NCBI RefSeq assembly: GCF_038396675.1
Contig: NC_088921.1
Coordinates: 64,820,001 to 64,884,000, forward strand
DNA: 64,000 nt
Direction: 5' to 3'
DNA from: Hydra vulgaris
Taxonomy: Eukaryota; Cnidaria; Hydrozoa; Anthoathecata; Hydridae
The notes below the pieces were generated by a model that worked only from the letters and a program-made list of their open reading frames with translations, was not told the origin of the DNA and made no database searches. A program made the position numbers and the translations under genes. Shown here one piece after another: positions 10,465 through 22,454 of this stretch. How positions within the stretch are numbered: position 1 is the first letter of the stretch; each line of letters starts with the position of its first letter.

Positions 10465-11756
10465 TTTTTGTTTTTTTTCTAATTTGCACTTTGCACTGGT
10501 TTTATCTTTGCGGCCATCGAAATAGAGTCCATTCAGTTTTTGCTGGGTTTGTAATCGCTTTCTGACTTTTTGCCGTTATCTGCCATGTTTATTCTTATCT
10601 ATTACCATTGATATGTCCACCTTGTGTATAAGACCCACATCTTGTAATGCTGCACTGACAATAGCTGCAGCACAACGACCTGGAACTTTATATCTGTCGC
10701 ACATCTTAGCTACATTTGGTAGTTCTAGTCGCATTTGTTTCTTGCGCTGTTTGTTATCAATATCCAATACTTTACTGTTAGTAGTGTCAGTGGTAACACT
10801 GAAATCAGGATCCATTGTATCCATTCTTGAGTCATCCTCATCAGATGTTACCGAAACATTTACATCGTAAACTTGTTCATCAATTTTGATACCTTTGCGA
10901 TGTTTTTCTATGAAATCATCAACTCGTTTTTGGCGTTTTTGTCGTAACACAAGTTTCTTTGTAGGTCTTACATCAACGCCGCCGATCATCATTTTTTGTT
11001 GATTTCGTCAAGAAGCTTCTCTCCGCAGGCGGCACCTTATGCTCAAGTTTGCATCTTCAACTTAAAAAATCGATACATTTGCAGATTGTAATATCAAATA
11101 GTTGCAGATCTGTTTCGGTAGCAAATCTTTTAAGTCACTCGGTGTATGCCGGAACACATTGTCTGGATTTATATGGTTTTAGCAAGTTTCTGTAATTGCT
11201 GTGGAGCATTCTGATTTTCTCTACAATTCTCTTGTGTGATATTACCGGGATTGACGCTTTGATCCATATATGCTCGATTTGTTGCGCTGTTCTTTCTGCG
11301 ACTGTAGAAACTGCAGGATCCGGAGCACTTTTATCTCTCGTCATATTTGCAAAAAGGTTCGCATTGTATCCGACTTTGTTGGCAGCTGGTTCTCTTTGGC
11401 TCTGGACGGATAACCAAAACCCGGACAGCATTGGGACTTTCTTGTCGGCTTCTTCGATGTGCTGCGGGGTGTAGTATTGCACTTTTCCGTTTCCTGAAAA
11501 CATAAACAACACGAACTCAGTTATTGCTGAGAAGCGGCCGATGTATGTAAAAACTTAACCCTAACCCCAAATTTAACTTTAGCTTTAACCCTAACTCTTC
11601 TCAAGTTAGCATGATTTGCTAAGTTCTGTCACGTAATAATAATAGGGTTAAGGTTATGTAATAATGCAATAATGTAATAAATATAGTCGTACTGCTTACC
11701 CGAGCATCAGTCAGATTCTTTGGTTTGCTACTGAGTGTCATAATAACTTCCGACAT
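10465..11756 (-). pseudogene. Copy 2 of the uncharacterised family, N-terminal half
   Basis: Probable first exon 11700-11756, starting MSEVIMTLSSKPKN and ending at a GGTAAGC donor. A TTTTCAG acceptor at about 11487 opens a second block, GNGKVQYYTPQHIEEADKK, followed by IEHIWIKASIPVISHKRIV. At the junctions I see, the phase is off by one base. A third block (10576-10992) has MMIGGVDVRPTKK, an acidic SDEDDSRMD stretch, and CDRYKVPGRCAAAIV. Past a TAA it continues with GLYFDGRKDKTSAKCKLE up to the hAT target site. The next block, VEEHVCLFREPNS, resumes on the far side of the hAT. The intron around 11554-11600 has three CCCTAA-like units. Not recognised functionally. Confidence 0.6.
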
Positions 11757-12110
11757 TCTTTGTTTTACTGAAAAGTACATTAAGTTAATTGTATAGTATT
11801 TACTTTATTTTCGTTATGAATGAGTGATAATAGAGAAAGCATAGAATATTTACAACAGTTGCATTACCTAACTATCTGACTCTGTTTCACTGCCCTTAAT
11901 TATAATTAAGGTTGCTTTTGGTAGTACTTCATTGGAAGCTGTACCACTTTAAAACCAAATTGGGCCATTGGCAGTCATAAAATTGGGACGCCCTGGGGCA
12001 CCACAAGATGACAACCAAAATTCAAAATATTTTGTACAATAATCGACAAGGTCTTGGAGCAACTATTGCGCGCCCTGCCGTTTCCTAGTTTTTAAGTTTT
12101 TCAGCCCACC

Positions 12111-12112
<2 letters not shown>

Positions 12113-12180
<68 letters not shown>
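12113..12180. repeat. (TA)n microsatellite
   Basis: Pure TA, directly abutting the Penelope-like element. The preceding 11760-12112 holds no gene that I can see. Confidence 0.97.
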
Positions 12181-12186
<6 letters not shown>

Positions 12187-12499
12187 CAAAGTTTCTCTTC
12201 AGCACAAAATGAGTAAATATTCTAATAAATAAGACAATTTTTTTTAATTTTTGTTAAAACCACTTATTTTATAAATACATTTTTTGACTATACTGTAGCC
12301 ATCATCAGTTAAAATATATTAAAATGCTTAAATCAAATTAAATTAATATAGACCTTATAATAAAAAATACAATAATATACAATAAAATACAATAAAAATG
12401 CAATTAAATAATGTAAGAAATGTTTTAAAAAGATAAAAGAACCGATAATGTTAAAAGGAACTAGATTAAAATTGTCATTTTTACATGTCATTATAAACA

Positions 12500-12780
12500 A
12501 TTACATTTGTTTATTAGTAGTGGGTTTTTCCGACTCTATTTGCATGCCTTCTTTGAGTTTTAATATAAATTAGTTGCAGGCTGAATTCAAAATTGTAAAA
12601 TTAGCATGATTAAAACTATTAAAACAGCTTTCATTTGAATGAATATGTTTATAAATGTGTGCGTTTTTATCCCTTTTTTGGTGCTCGATTTTGGTGCTCG
12701 ATTATTCGTGTCTTTAAATGGCGAGTAGTTTCGCCAATATAACAGGATTTACAGCCTACGCATTCAATGCATTTTAAAAT
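12500..12780 (-). pseudogene. GIY-YIG endonuclease domain of a Penelope-like element
   Basis: From 12780 downward the minus strand reads a cysteine-bearing start (CIECVGC), then CYIGETTRHLKTRIIEH. This matches the GIY-YIG core with its YIG and the downstream arginine. A TAA and a frame change follow at about 12670. In another frame AHIYKHIHSNESC is followed, after one more TAA, by LKLKEGMQIE and PTTNKQ. These correspond to the metal-binding glutamate and the closing asparagine motif. In Penelope-like elements this domain nicks target DNA and lies C-terminal to the reverse transcriptase. Here it is a broken fragment of about 90 residues. Confidence 0.8.
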
Positions 12781-12787
12781 ATTTTAA

Positions 12788-12815
12788 CTGATGATGGCTA
12801 TGATATAGTCAAAAC
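12788..12815 (+). ncRNA. Hammerhead-like ribozyme core (degenerate)
   Basis: CTGATGA is followed by a short stem (TGGCTA with TAGTCA) and then AAAAC, where a hammerhead has GAAAC. The one-base difference fits decay of a TCG to TCA. An inverted partner at 12283-12312 has the same core with a longer A-run. Activity is unlikely in this state. Confidence 0.4.
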
Positions 12816-12941
12816 ATTCATTTATAAAACAAATGATTTTAACAAAAATTTAAAAAATTGTCTTATTTATTAGAATATTTACTCATTTTGTGCTAAAGAG
12901 AAACTTTCGATGTATATATATATATATATGTATATATATAT

Positions 12942-13570
12942 CAGTGGCGGATCCAGCATTTTTTGGTCTTTGAGATAGCTAACTTCCAGACATGGAGCAA
13001 ACTCCAAACATTTTTATGTTTATACTTATGTCAAATAAGGATGCTTTGCAAAAAATCGCGATGATTGGAGGCTGGGAACAAAAAAGCCCCAATTTTTGTG
13101 CCCCCCCTGCCCCAAACGTGAGAGCAACAAGTTGATAAAATATTTTTTGTACTGTTTTTAACTAGACTAATATTCATCGATAAATTATAAATTTCATAGT
13201 AAAATATTTTAGCTTTTAAAAGTTATGACCATATAAAGTTTAAACCCACCTCAATTTGAGGGGGTTATAAATTTTATATAGTCATTATTTTTGAACACTG
13301 AAAGATAATACTATGAAACTTAAAATTTATCGATGAATATAAGTCTAGTTGAGAACAGTACAAAAAATATTTTATCAACTTATTGCTCTCACGTTTGGGG
13401 CAGGCAGGGGCACAAAATTTGGGGTTTTTTTGTTCCCAGCCTCCAATCATCGCAATTTTTTGCAAAGCATCCGTATTTGACATAAGTATAAACATATAAA
13501 CATTTTGGTGTTTGCTCGATATCTGGAAGTTAGCTATCTCAAAGACTAAAAAAAGCTGGATCCGCCTCTG
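12942..13570. mobile_element. Fold-back MITE with CAGTGGCGGATCCAGC ends
   Basis: CAGTGGCGGATCCAGC at 12942 faces GCTGGATCCGCCTCTG ending at 13570. The arms, about 300 bp each, are inverted copies through most of their length. Both carry CAAACGTGAGAGCAACAAG or its complement, and a GGGGGTT-rich centre lies near 13260. CAG(T/A)GGCG ends are common among hAT-type non-autonomous elements. (TA)n lies on both sides, so no duplication can be read. Apparent reading frames inside are palindrome by-products. Confidence 0.85.
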
Positions 13571-15160
<1,590 letters not shown>

Positions 15161-16179
15161 AATAGACTTAAAAACACGGGTAATAATGGACTTACCGTGG
15201 CTCGTATAATATGGTAAATCTATTTCACACTAATCATTTCTATAATTATTCTTTATATATTGTTTTAATTTTTAGTAAGTAGTAGAAAATAAAAATCTTT
15301 TAAATTAACATAACGATTAATGTTCAATTCATTATACCTTCTTATTGTAAAGTTGTAAACTTCCTAGGGGGATAGGCTTATTAAACCTTTTTTTGTTAAG
15401 TTTCAGATCATAGTTTTTGTTTCAGACCATCCGCAGTTTGTTAGGACCCTCGCCCTATTTATTAACTTTAAAGAAAATAAAAGTTTAAATGAAAAATCTT
15501 TTTTCATATAAGAAAGGAAGTTGCCTGTTTGATGTGAGTTAAACGCTCAAACTTAACTAATGACCTAAGCACATAGTAACACAAGTATCTCTAAGGCATA
15601 TGAGCAACAAGTTTCTCCCGGTTTTTTTAAAAAGCTTTTTTTAAAATTGTTTCCTTTTCGTTTGTCAAAGTATATAATATCTTTACATTCCTTATGTATT
15701 TGATGTCAATAGAACTTTATATATGTTTTATTTTGTATTTCGAAAAATTTAAAAATAATAATAAGCGTAAGGATAAGAAGAACAGCAGTGCTAATCAAAA
15801 ACAAGCTGCAATCTTACCAACTCTTGCAAGCAACAAGCTACAATCTAACCAACTCTATAATATGTTTTAATAAATAAAAGACTTTATAAAACTACTATAC
15901 TATGAAGTTCAGCATTAATATAAAGAGATGACAGTAGTATAAAAAGTGGATTCTGGGCAAAGAAAAGTGTATTTTCAAAAAAAGTGTGTGGCTTAGAAAG
16001 TATGGTATTATTTTAACTATTTTTCAACACGTATATTTTGGGATCTCATAAACCAGCATGACATGGTATTAATTTAATTATTGTTTCAACAAAGAAATAA
16101 TAATTATAAGGTGAGCTCAAGAGTAAATGTAGTATAGCTCAATTGATCTCACAACAGAAATCTAAGCATAAATGTAATA
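15161..16179. other. Non-coding flank before the Maverick
   Basis: No gene seen. A short imperfect duplication (CAAGCTGCAATCTTACCAAC then CAAGCTACAATCTAACCAAC) lies at 15802-15862. The Maverick end should fall near here, but I could not identify its terminal inverted repeat. Confidence 0.5.
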
Positions 16180-17454
16180 TAGCTACGCATAATAGTAAAG
16201 TACACCTATTATAGCACCAAAACTTCCAGATTGTCCAACTTGTGCATCTCCAGAGTTTAATGTAACTATTAATCTTCTTCCACTACTAACACTAGGCATA
16301 GATTTGGATTGATTAAAATTTCTGTAAAATGAGATAGTTGTTGTAGAATTAATTGTTGCTTTTGATTGATACAATAGTCCAGATTCTGTATTACTAAATG
16401 ATGTAGAACTAGCACCGTTCCATGAAGAAAGATAAAAATCTTCTAATCCAGATGAACAGAATATACATGTACTATTAACATCAAATCCAGGAAATACTTA
16501 ATAACTACTATAGTGATACGATGTCCAAGGTTGTATCATATTGTCAGTATGAACAGAAGAATTAAAGGCATCATACATGCGTACTCTTGATTACCACCAA
16601 TCTCCAGATTTGCCAACAACATGCATTCTAATATATTTTAAATAAACACCATTTCCATTTCCTGCAGTGTTCAGTAATATATATTCTTTACCATAAATTG
16701 AGTTTGTATATCTAAATATTGCTGGGTATAATTTAAGAAATGAAATGTATGGTGGTAGTGATCTTGAAACAAAAGTTGTATTCAATATGAAACTGGATTA
16801 CCAGTATTATTGTTAAGTTCAATTGCTAGATTGTTATTAAATGGTAAATCAAATGTTAAGTATCCTCCCATCAAAATAGCATCAAACCTATCACAACCTT
16901 TTAAAGAACTATAATAAAATGGTCCTCCAAGTGGAGAAAACAAAAAACACTGGAAAAAACACTGGCTAAAACTATAGTATCTATTCCAATAGCATCTGTA
17001 ATATGAGAATAATCTCATATGCAAGTCTGTTATCTGCATATATTTTAATAAATACGTTACCTGGAACAGATTCACCACTTGGTGCAGTTCCTTGAAGTGC
17101 TAACCATAGTTTTCTGAGAACACCAGAGTTATTGTTAAAGGTTATACTATATACTAATAATCCAGTAGTACCTCTATGTGGTTGAAGATGGCATGTTAAA
17201 CTTGAATTTGACATTATTTCTAAACTGTTAGAAGAAATTATCATTTTATCAACATAACTTTTTGTAGCAGCATTACTTGGATTCGTAGGTTCTGCTATAT
17301 TTATTAAGTTGTTTTTATTCATGTCAATATTATTAATTGCATTATTTAGTCCATCTCTTCTAATAAACAAATTATTAGCTTAAGATAATGTTAACCCATT
17401 TGTTACTTGTTTTGTAGATGAATCAGTAATGCGTGCGAATTTATCAACAGGCAT
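16180..17454 (-). pseudogene. Maverick fibre/tail-like protein gene
   Basis: Starts MPVDKFARITDSSTK at 17454, with an in-frame TAA at 17380-17382. It then carries INIAEPTNPSNAATKSYVDK (about 17235-17300), which strongly resembles the N..DPTNPQDAATKKYVD motif of phage tail fibres and similar virion appendages. Downstream blocks, in changing frames, are beta-rich and Asn/Ser/Gly-rich (LTFDLPFNNNLAIELNNN; SVSSGRRLIVTLNSGDA), ending near 16183 with GAIIGVLYYYA. Its position next to the capsid-processing protease and its sequence style suggest a virion surface fibre; that is inference. At least three frame changes make it a pseudogene. Confidence 0.6.
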
Positions 17455-17491
17455 TTTGTTTTTATATACAATATAAAAGAAATTATTTTTT

Positions 17492-17969
17492 TTACAATAT
17501 ATTTTTTTTAAAATTACCACAGATATTATATTTTGAGAATATTATGTTATTTATAATATTCTCAAAATCATGTTCTTCATTTAGTTTTTTTAAAACATAT
17601 AGGCACAAATGTCCACAGAATGAGGTATTTCCAAACTGAATTCTGTTACTATAATAATAACAGTGACCTTTTAAATAATTATCAATTTCAACTGGTGGTA
17701 GTCCGTAAGAGTCAAAACTTTTTTTATCTCTTCTTTGTACCAGCAAATCCAGTGAAATCCCTGCGTACTTGAATCTCCTGTATTTAATATTCCGCATTCT
17801 TTTTTTGTGTATTTTCAGGTAATTTATCTCTTACAAATATACCTCCAAAATGTTTTATTTTTAGTTTTTTTACTGCTTTGATCAATTGAAAATTTGTTGG
17901 GGGCTCATTTGGTAAAATTATTCCTTCAACATTGATAAGTTAATGATAATTGTTATTAACCGTTTCCAT
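17492..17969 (-). pseudogene. Maverick adenain-like cysteine protease (PRO)
   Basis: Polinton PRO is an Ulp1/adenain-type protease thought to mature capsid proteins. From 17969 the minus strand reads METVNNNYH, a TAA, then IKHFGGIFVRDKLPE. Next come GFHWICWYK with the catalytic histidine (about 17740), FDSYGLPP with the acidic residue (about 17700), and FGNTSFCGHLCLYVLKKLN with the catalytic cysteine (about 17600-17640). All active-site motifs are visible, but the His and Asp/Cys parts lie in different frames. The shift is in the A-run at about 17716-17729 (T-run on the plus strand). The length of about 155 codons fits the family. Confidence 0.85.
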
Positions 17970-18004
17970 TTTTTAATTAAAAACTGTTTTTTTTTTCTAA
18001 AATA

Positions 18005-18058
18005 ACTCTTTGACCTTTTTGACCTCCTTGACCTCTTTGCCTAATTGACCTCTTTGGG
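18005..18058 (-). repeat. Short AGGTCA-type tandem repeats
   Basis: On the minus strand AAAGAGGTCA-like units of about 9-11 bp recur five times just beyond the polymerase stop. They lie in the gap between protease and polymerase genes. I see no clear function. Confidence 0.6.
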
Positions 18059-21022
18059 CTATAAATTATACTTTTCTTCTTTTAGTTTGTAGTGCCCATA
18101 TGCTAATGTGTGTATGCCATCTTCTAAAATAGCTTTTTTTATCGTCTTCTGCGCTTTATGCTATTTTGTTGATCTCTTCTGTGTAAATTTCATGTAAATG
18201 GGATTTTATTACATTCATTTTCCGAATATGATTCCTCTTACTTAATAAACAATCTCTGTAATCTTCATGTGTTATATATTTTTTAACAACATTTTTCTTT
18301 AATCTCTTACATTTTTTGTTATCTTTTCCGTGTACTTTGTAAGAATACAGCTTTATTCTGAGTCTTACAAATTCTTCAATATATGCTCCTCCAGACTCAT
18401 CTTTAAACATACCTATTACTTTCTTATTAACACAAACTTTAAAATTTACATTATTATTTGCTGGGTGCTTTGAGTCAAATTCACTTGTATCAAATTTACT
18501 TTCAATATCTTTAGAAATATCTGCATAAAAGTCTTCTGTTTTAATATCGTATGCTAATGAATCTGTATCTGTGAATAATAGTTTTGCTGTATCAGAGTAT
18601 TTTTTTTTTATGTAATTGTAGTGAAATTCATACATAATTGTTTTTCTCAAATCTAATACACACATTCCTAAGTAAATTGGTTTAGCATATTTTAATTTTG
18701 TTCTTTTCATATGTATTGCTATTAAGTTTTCATCAAATATTGTTCTACTTTCAAAGTTAGGTTTTAATGCTAATTTAATTTCTGTCTGTTACTAATCTAA
18801 TATCAACTCTGTTTTCAACATTCTCCATTGTTTTTCCAAATACTGAATTATTCATAACTTTAAAAAAGTCTTTTTCAAAATCATTAGTTGCTTTAGTTCT
18901 TAGATTTGTATTTAGTTCAATGTATTCATTTAGCCATTCTCTTTCTTCAAACTTTTATACCTCTATGAATTTTTTTAATCTTTAATCCTAATCTTTTATA
19001 CAATTTAAAATTTTCATAATGTACTATACAATTTTTCTTATTATTTAATTTAGGCACTAAGTTTTCAACATTATTAACGATTATCCTTTTAAGGTGCAAG
19101 TGGATAATCATTATGATCATCATGTAGATATTCAGGGTAATCTAAATCAACTTCCAGTACACATGGAAGTGATTTCCAGTTCATCAACTCATCTTCATCC
19201 ATCCATTTAAAACCATGTGTAGGAAGTGGTTTACTCATTGCCCACTTATATAAATTATTAGCATCTAGATACTGTATATATGTCGATTGTTTGCTTTGGT
19301 CATACTTATACGTTGTATAAATCATGATAATCTCTAAATGTTTTACAATTAAACTCATTTCATACATTTTGTGCATGTGAGTAATCATCATCACTTATAT
19401 CTTCATCATTTAATTTTGAAAATAACGATTCTTTTTGTGGTAATTGTGTCTCATTAAATTTATTAATAGAATCAACCCAATCATATGGGTGCACACCTTT
19501 TCCTAGTAACAAATCTAATTTTTTACCTAAATATAACTTTCGTATATTTTTACATTGATCTTTAGTTAAATTATTTGATAAAATACCTGTAACTATCTTT
19601 GAAACGTAGTTCTGGCTTAATTTTAACTTTCTTACCATCTTCATTAATAAACTCACCAAGTTTAATTTCTCTAGAAAAGCTAATATACTTTCCTTCATTG
19701 TTTGGTATACACTTTAAATTTCCTCCTGATAATTTCTTTATAAACAAGTGGCAATCATAACCTGATAAATTGTGAAATAGTACTGGAAAGAATTTTGGAA
19801 TTTTGTACTTTTTATTGCAACTTTGATGAGCAGCGCCTCTATACTTTTCAGTAATATGAGAGTGGTCACGTACTTTTTCTTTATCAAGATCTTCTCCACA
19901 AATGTGACATGATATTGCAGAATTAAAATCATGCTTGTTTTAAGGAGTAAATATAATCTTTTTTAAAAATTTAATCATGTTATAAATTTTCCTGATATTT
20001 TCATTTTATTGATCAACAAAAATTTGCACAACATCATCCGCTTCACTACTAGCAGTAAATGTAACTATTTACTTTGATAAATAATTTCATCAAAACATTT
20101 AATATAATAACAGAATGAACTTGGAATATGTTTTTGATATTGCTTAGTATAGGAATCATTCGGATTCGGTGCACAAGTGTTGATTGGTTTGATAAAACTT
20201 TCAAAGTCTGCATACACTACAAACGGAACTCTCATTGATCTATTGTGATTAATAAATTGCATAGTTGAATTTGGTGGTGGAAGTTCAATTCGTACTGAAT
20301 CATGTGTTTCACAATACAATTTATGATTAGATAAAGATTCTTTAGAATTAAACCCAAGTAAACAATTCCTACAATAATACACTTTACATGATGTCTAAAT
20401 GTTTGTGAAGAAAGTAATATGCTTAAACATTTTATTAAACATTAGTAATTAGTTTCACCATTCGAGAATAATAATAAATCTATTAAATGTTTACGACAAT
20501 CGTTTTTAGACACATTCAAAATATTTACTTCTGAGTTTTCATAACCAAATACATTAACACTGATATCTGTATTGTTCTTCTCAAATTGTGTAATTTGGCT
20601 TAATAATACTCAAAGTTCTATTTTATCCCAGTTTATTTTTTCAGCTTGATTTTTAAACTCTTTATCTACTCTTTCAGGATGATTATCTGATGGATTTAAT
20701 GCTCTAGGAACACACAACATTGATTATCTTCATTTTTTATATTAATTATCGCCTTTTTATTTGCTAAATTTTTATCAAGTGGAATGTATGATTTAGCTTT
20801 AATAGGATTATACTCAATAATATTTATTTCTATCTTTTTGATAGAAGCAAACCTCCAACCTGACCCCAACTGTTGATATGATGATAATGATTTTAAAATT
20901 TTCTGCTCAACTTTTTCATAAAACTCAACTAAATTTGTTGACTCTAATACAACTTGATTATTCGTTCTAAATATACTAGTTGTGATTATAGTTTCTCCTG
21001 TTAGAATAAAAGTACGCTCCAT
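18059..21022 (-). pseudogene. Maverick protein-primed DNA polymerase B
   Basis: Starts MERTFILTGETI at 21022, with KKAIINIKNEDNQC nearby. A zinc-finger-like CRNCLLGF..NHKLYC follows at 20310-20375. Exonuclease motif I YADFESF is at about 20208, then CHICGEDLDKEKVRDHSH (about 19870) and exonuclease motif II HNLSGYDCHLF (about 19750). Polymerase motif A, YLDANNLYKWAM, is at about 19265; the usual glycine after NNLY is replaced by lysine. Motif C, TDTDS, is at about 18560-18572. The end is LAYGHYKLKEEKYNL at 18059. This is the replicative enzyme of the element. At least six frame changes or stops separate these blocks, so it is non-functional. Confidence 0.9.
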
Positions 21023-21067
21023 TTCACAATAGAGATCTATAAAAATTTTTTGAATTTTTATTTTTAT

Positions 21068-21548
21068 TTAGTATTTTATGAAGGATAAAGGATCGTAACC
21101 TTCTATTCTTTTAGCTTTAAATTGTTTTGTCACATCATATGTTTGCATTAATTTGAATTCTATTTGTTTTCTTTCTTCAACTTTATTTTCAGGTTCATTT
21201 TTTATTCTCTCTTCAACTTTATCATCCGGTTCATTTTTATTTACAACTAATTTATTGTATAAATTTTTTAATGAGTTGATTTTTTGATTGACTGGATTCT
21301 TAATTGCATCAGGTACGTATGACACAATCCAATCTGCAATAGAATTAAATTTTCTATTTAGCCAACTTGCAGTAGATTGCGTTGGTTTTTGTTCAATCAG
21401 TGTGTTCCCAACTGGTGTAGATTGCGTTTGTGCGTCCTCAACAGGTGTGTGCTCAACAGGTGTGTGCTTCTAATAATTCACTTTTTCGCATTCTATAATA
21501 ATATTTAATTTTTCGCTCTTTTTCCGATTTGTTGTAATTCTCTGACAT
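21068..21548 (-). pseudogene. Conserved Maverick accessory gene upstream of the polymerase
   Basis: Reads from MSENYNKSEKERKIK (21548) to LLEAHT. One frame change near 21465 leads into a short HTPVE HTPVE duplication, then SWLNRKFNSIADWIVSYVPD and a lysine/glutamate-rich coil. It ends GYDPLSFIKY at 21068. I recall comparable SWLN..WLVSYVPD proteins next to PolB in cnidarian Mavericks, but no function is known to me. The two parts fit together as one gene of about 160 codons. Confidence 0.6.
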
Positions 21549-21704
21549 TTTTATTTTCCATTTTTTATATAGCAAGATTATTTTTTTTAATTTTAATTTT
21601 CTTAAAATGATTTTTTTTTTAAATAAAAAATCTTGTTGCATTTTTTATTTTTATATCTTTATTCTTATTTAATTTTTAAATACATCCCCATCCTCGTATT
21701 CTAT

Positions 21705-21865
21705 AAATATTTAATTTTTCGATATTTTGCTATCTGCTGCTCTTTTGTTATTGTCAATGTTTTATATACAGAAGTTGTAGGAGTTAAAATTTCTGAAGAT
21801 GTTATATCTGGAATAGGTTCATCGAGTATATTTTGTTGTAATTCTTTGAGAATTTTATTTTCCAT
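21705..21865 (-). CDS. Small Maverick ORF (53 residues)
   Basis: An uninterrupted short frame from MENKILKELQQNIL to EQQIAKYRKIKYL. Its C-terminus (KYRKIKY) resembles the ERKIKYYYRMRK of the next gene, hinting at an old duplication. Not recognised. Position between known Maverick genes is the main reason to list it. Confidence 0.4.
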
Positions 21866-22140
21866 TTTTTATATGACAAGATTTTATTTTACTAAAAATA
21901 TTTACACGCGCTTTTGTAAATATTTTTTAAATATCTTTTATTTTTTTAATTTTTCAGAATTTAATATTTCAATCTTAAATCGATTATCGACTTTTCCATC
22001 ACGTAATTCAAGATATCTCCATCCATGCTTAGTTTTACGCATAGCACTATATATGATTTATATATTTTAATTTCTCCTGTTTCTATGTTAGTAAATTTAA
22101 CAGTGACTGGTTTTTTCTTTATTGTTTTTAACTTTTGGAT

Positions 22141-22420
22141 CTATTTATTTTTCTTCTTTTTCTCTTGTTTCATGATTTTTCTTGGTCTACCAACTGGTCT
22201 TTTCTCATTTACTTCTTTCACTGGATGTATTTTAGGTCTACCAACTGATCCTTTCTCACTTACTTCTTTCACATCAGTCATAATAGATACTTTATTTAAT
22301 AACCTATTATCCATACCAATCATTGGCAATGTAATGAGATTGTCAGATGTTTTTGAAATACTATTTCTTCGAATAGATTTTTTAAACTTTTCTTTGTATA
22401 TCTCATTCTTTTAATATATA
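22141..22420 (-). pseudogene. AT-hook-like basic Maverick protein
   Basis: A minus-strand frame open from about 22420 carries KFKKSIRRNSISKTSDN and PMIGMDNRLLNK. Two tandem KGSVGRPK and KRPVGRPRK blocks at about 22160-22260 match the GRP core of AT-hook DNA-binding motifs. A lysine-rich end stops at 22141, and further readable sequence follows beyond the stop (PVTVKFTNIETGEIKIY). A DNA-condensing role is plausible but inferred. No start codon is evident. Confidence 0.5.
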
Positions 22421-22454
22421 AAGAAAAAAAATTTAATTTATTTTCAAAAAATTT

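Larger units (their letters stand above)
12181..12918 (-). mobile_element. Truncated Penelope-like element with inverted terminal copies
   Basis: Arms of about 130-150 bp are inverted copies: 12181-12327 (TACATCCAAAGTTTCTCTTC outward) and 12768-12918 (GAGAAACTTTCGATGTATA outward). Each arm carries CTGATGATGGCTA followed by a complementary TATAGTC and an A-run: plus strand 12788-12815, and the complement at 12283-12312. Between the arms is a GIY-YIG nuclease remnant on the minus strand. Nuclease followed by a hammerhead-like tail is the 3' organisation of Penelope-like retroelements, and inverted terminal copies are also known for that group. The reverse transcriptase is absent, so the copy is 5'-truncated. 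Confidence 0.75.

Noticed and set aside
11554-11600. CCCTAA-type telomere-like sequence
   Set aside because: Only about three imperfect units in an intron-like position. Too short to be an interstitial telomere.
21633-22414. Plus-strand frames of 129-145 codons, rich in Phe and Tyr
   Set aside because: They oppose recognisable minus-strand Maverick genes and have A/T-run composition only.
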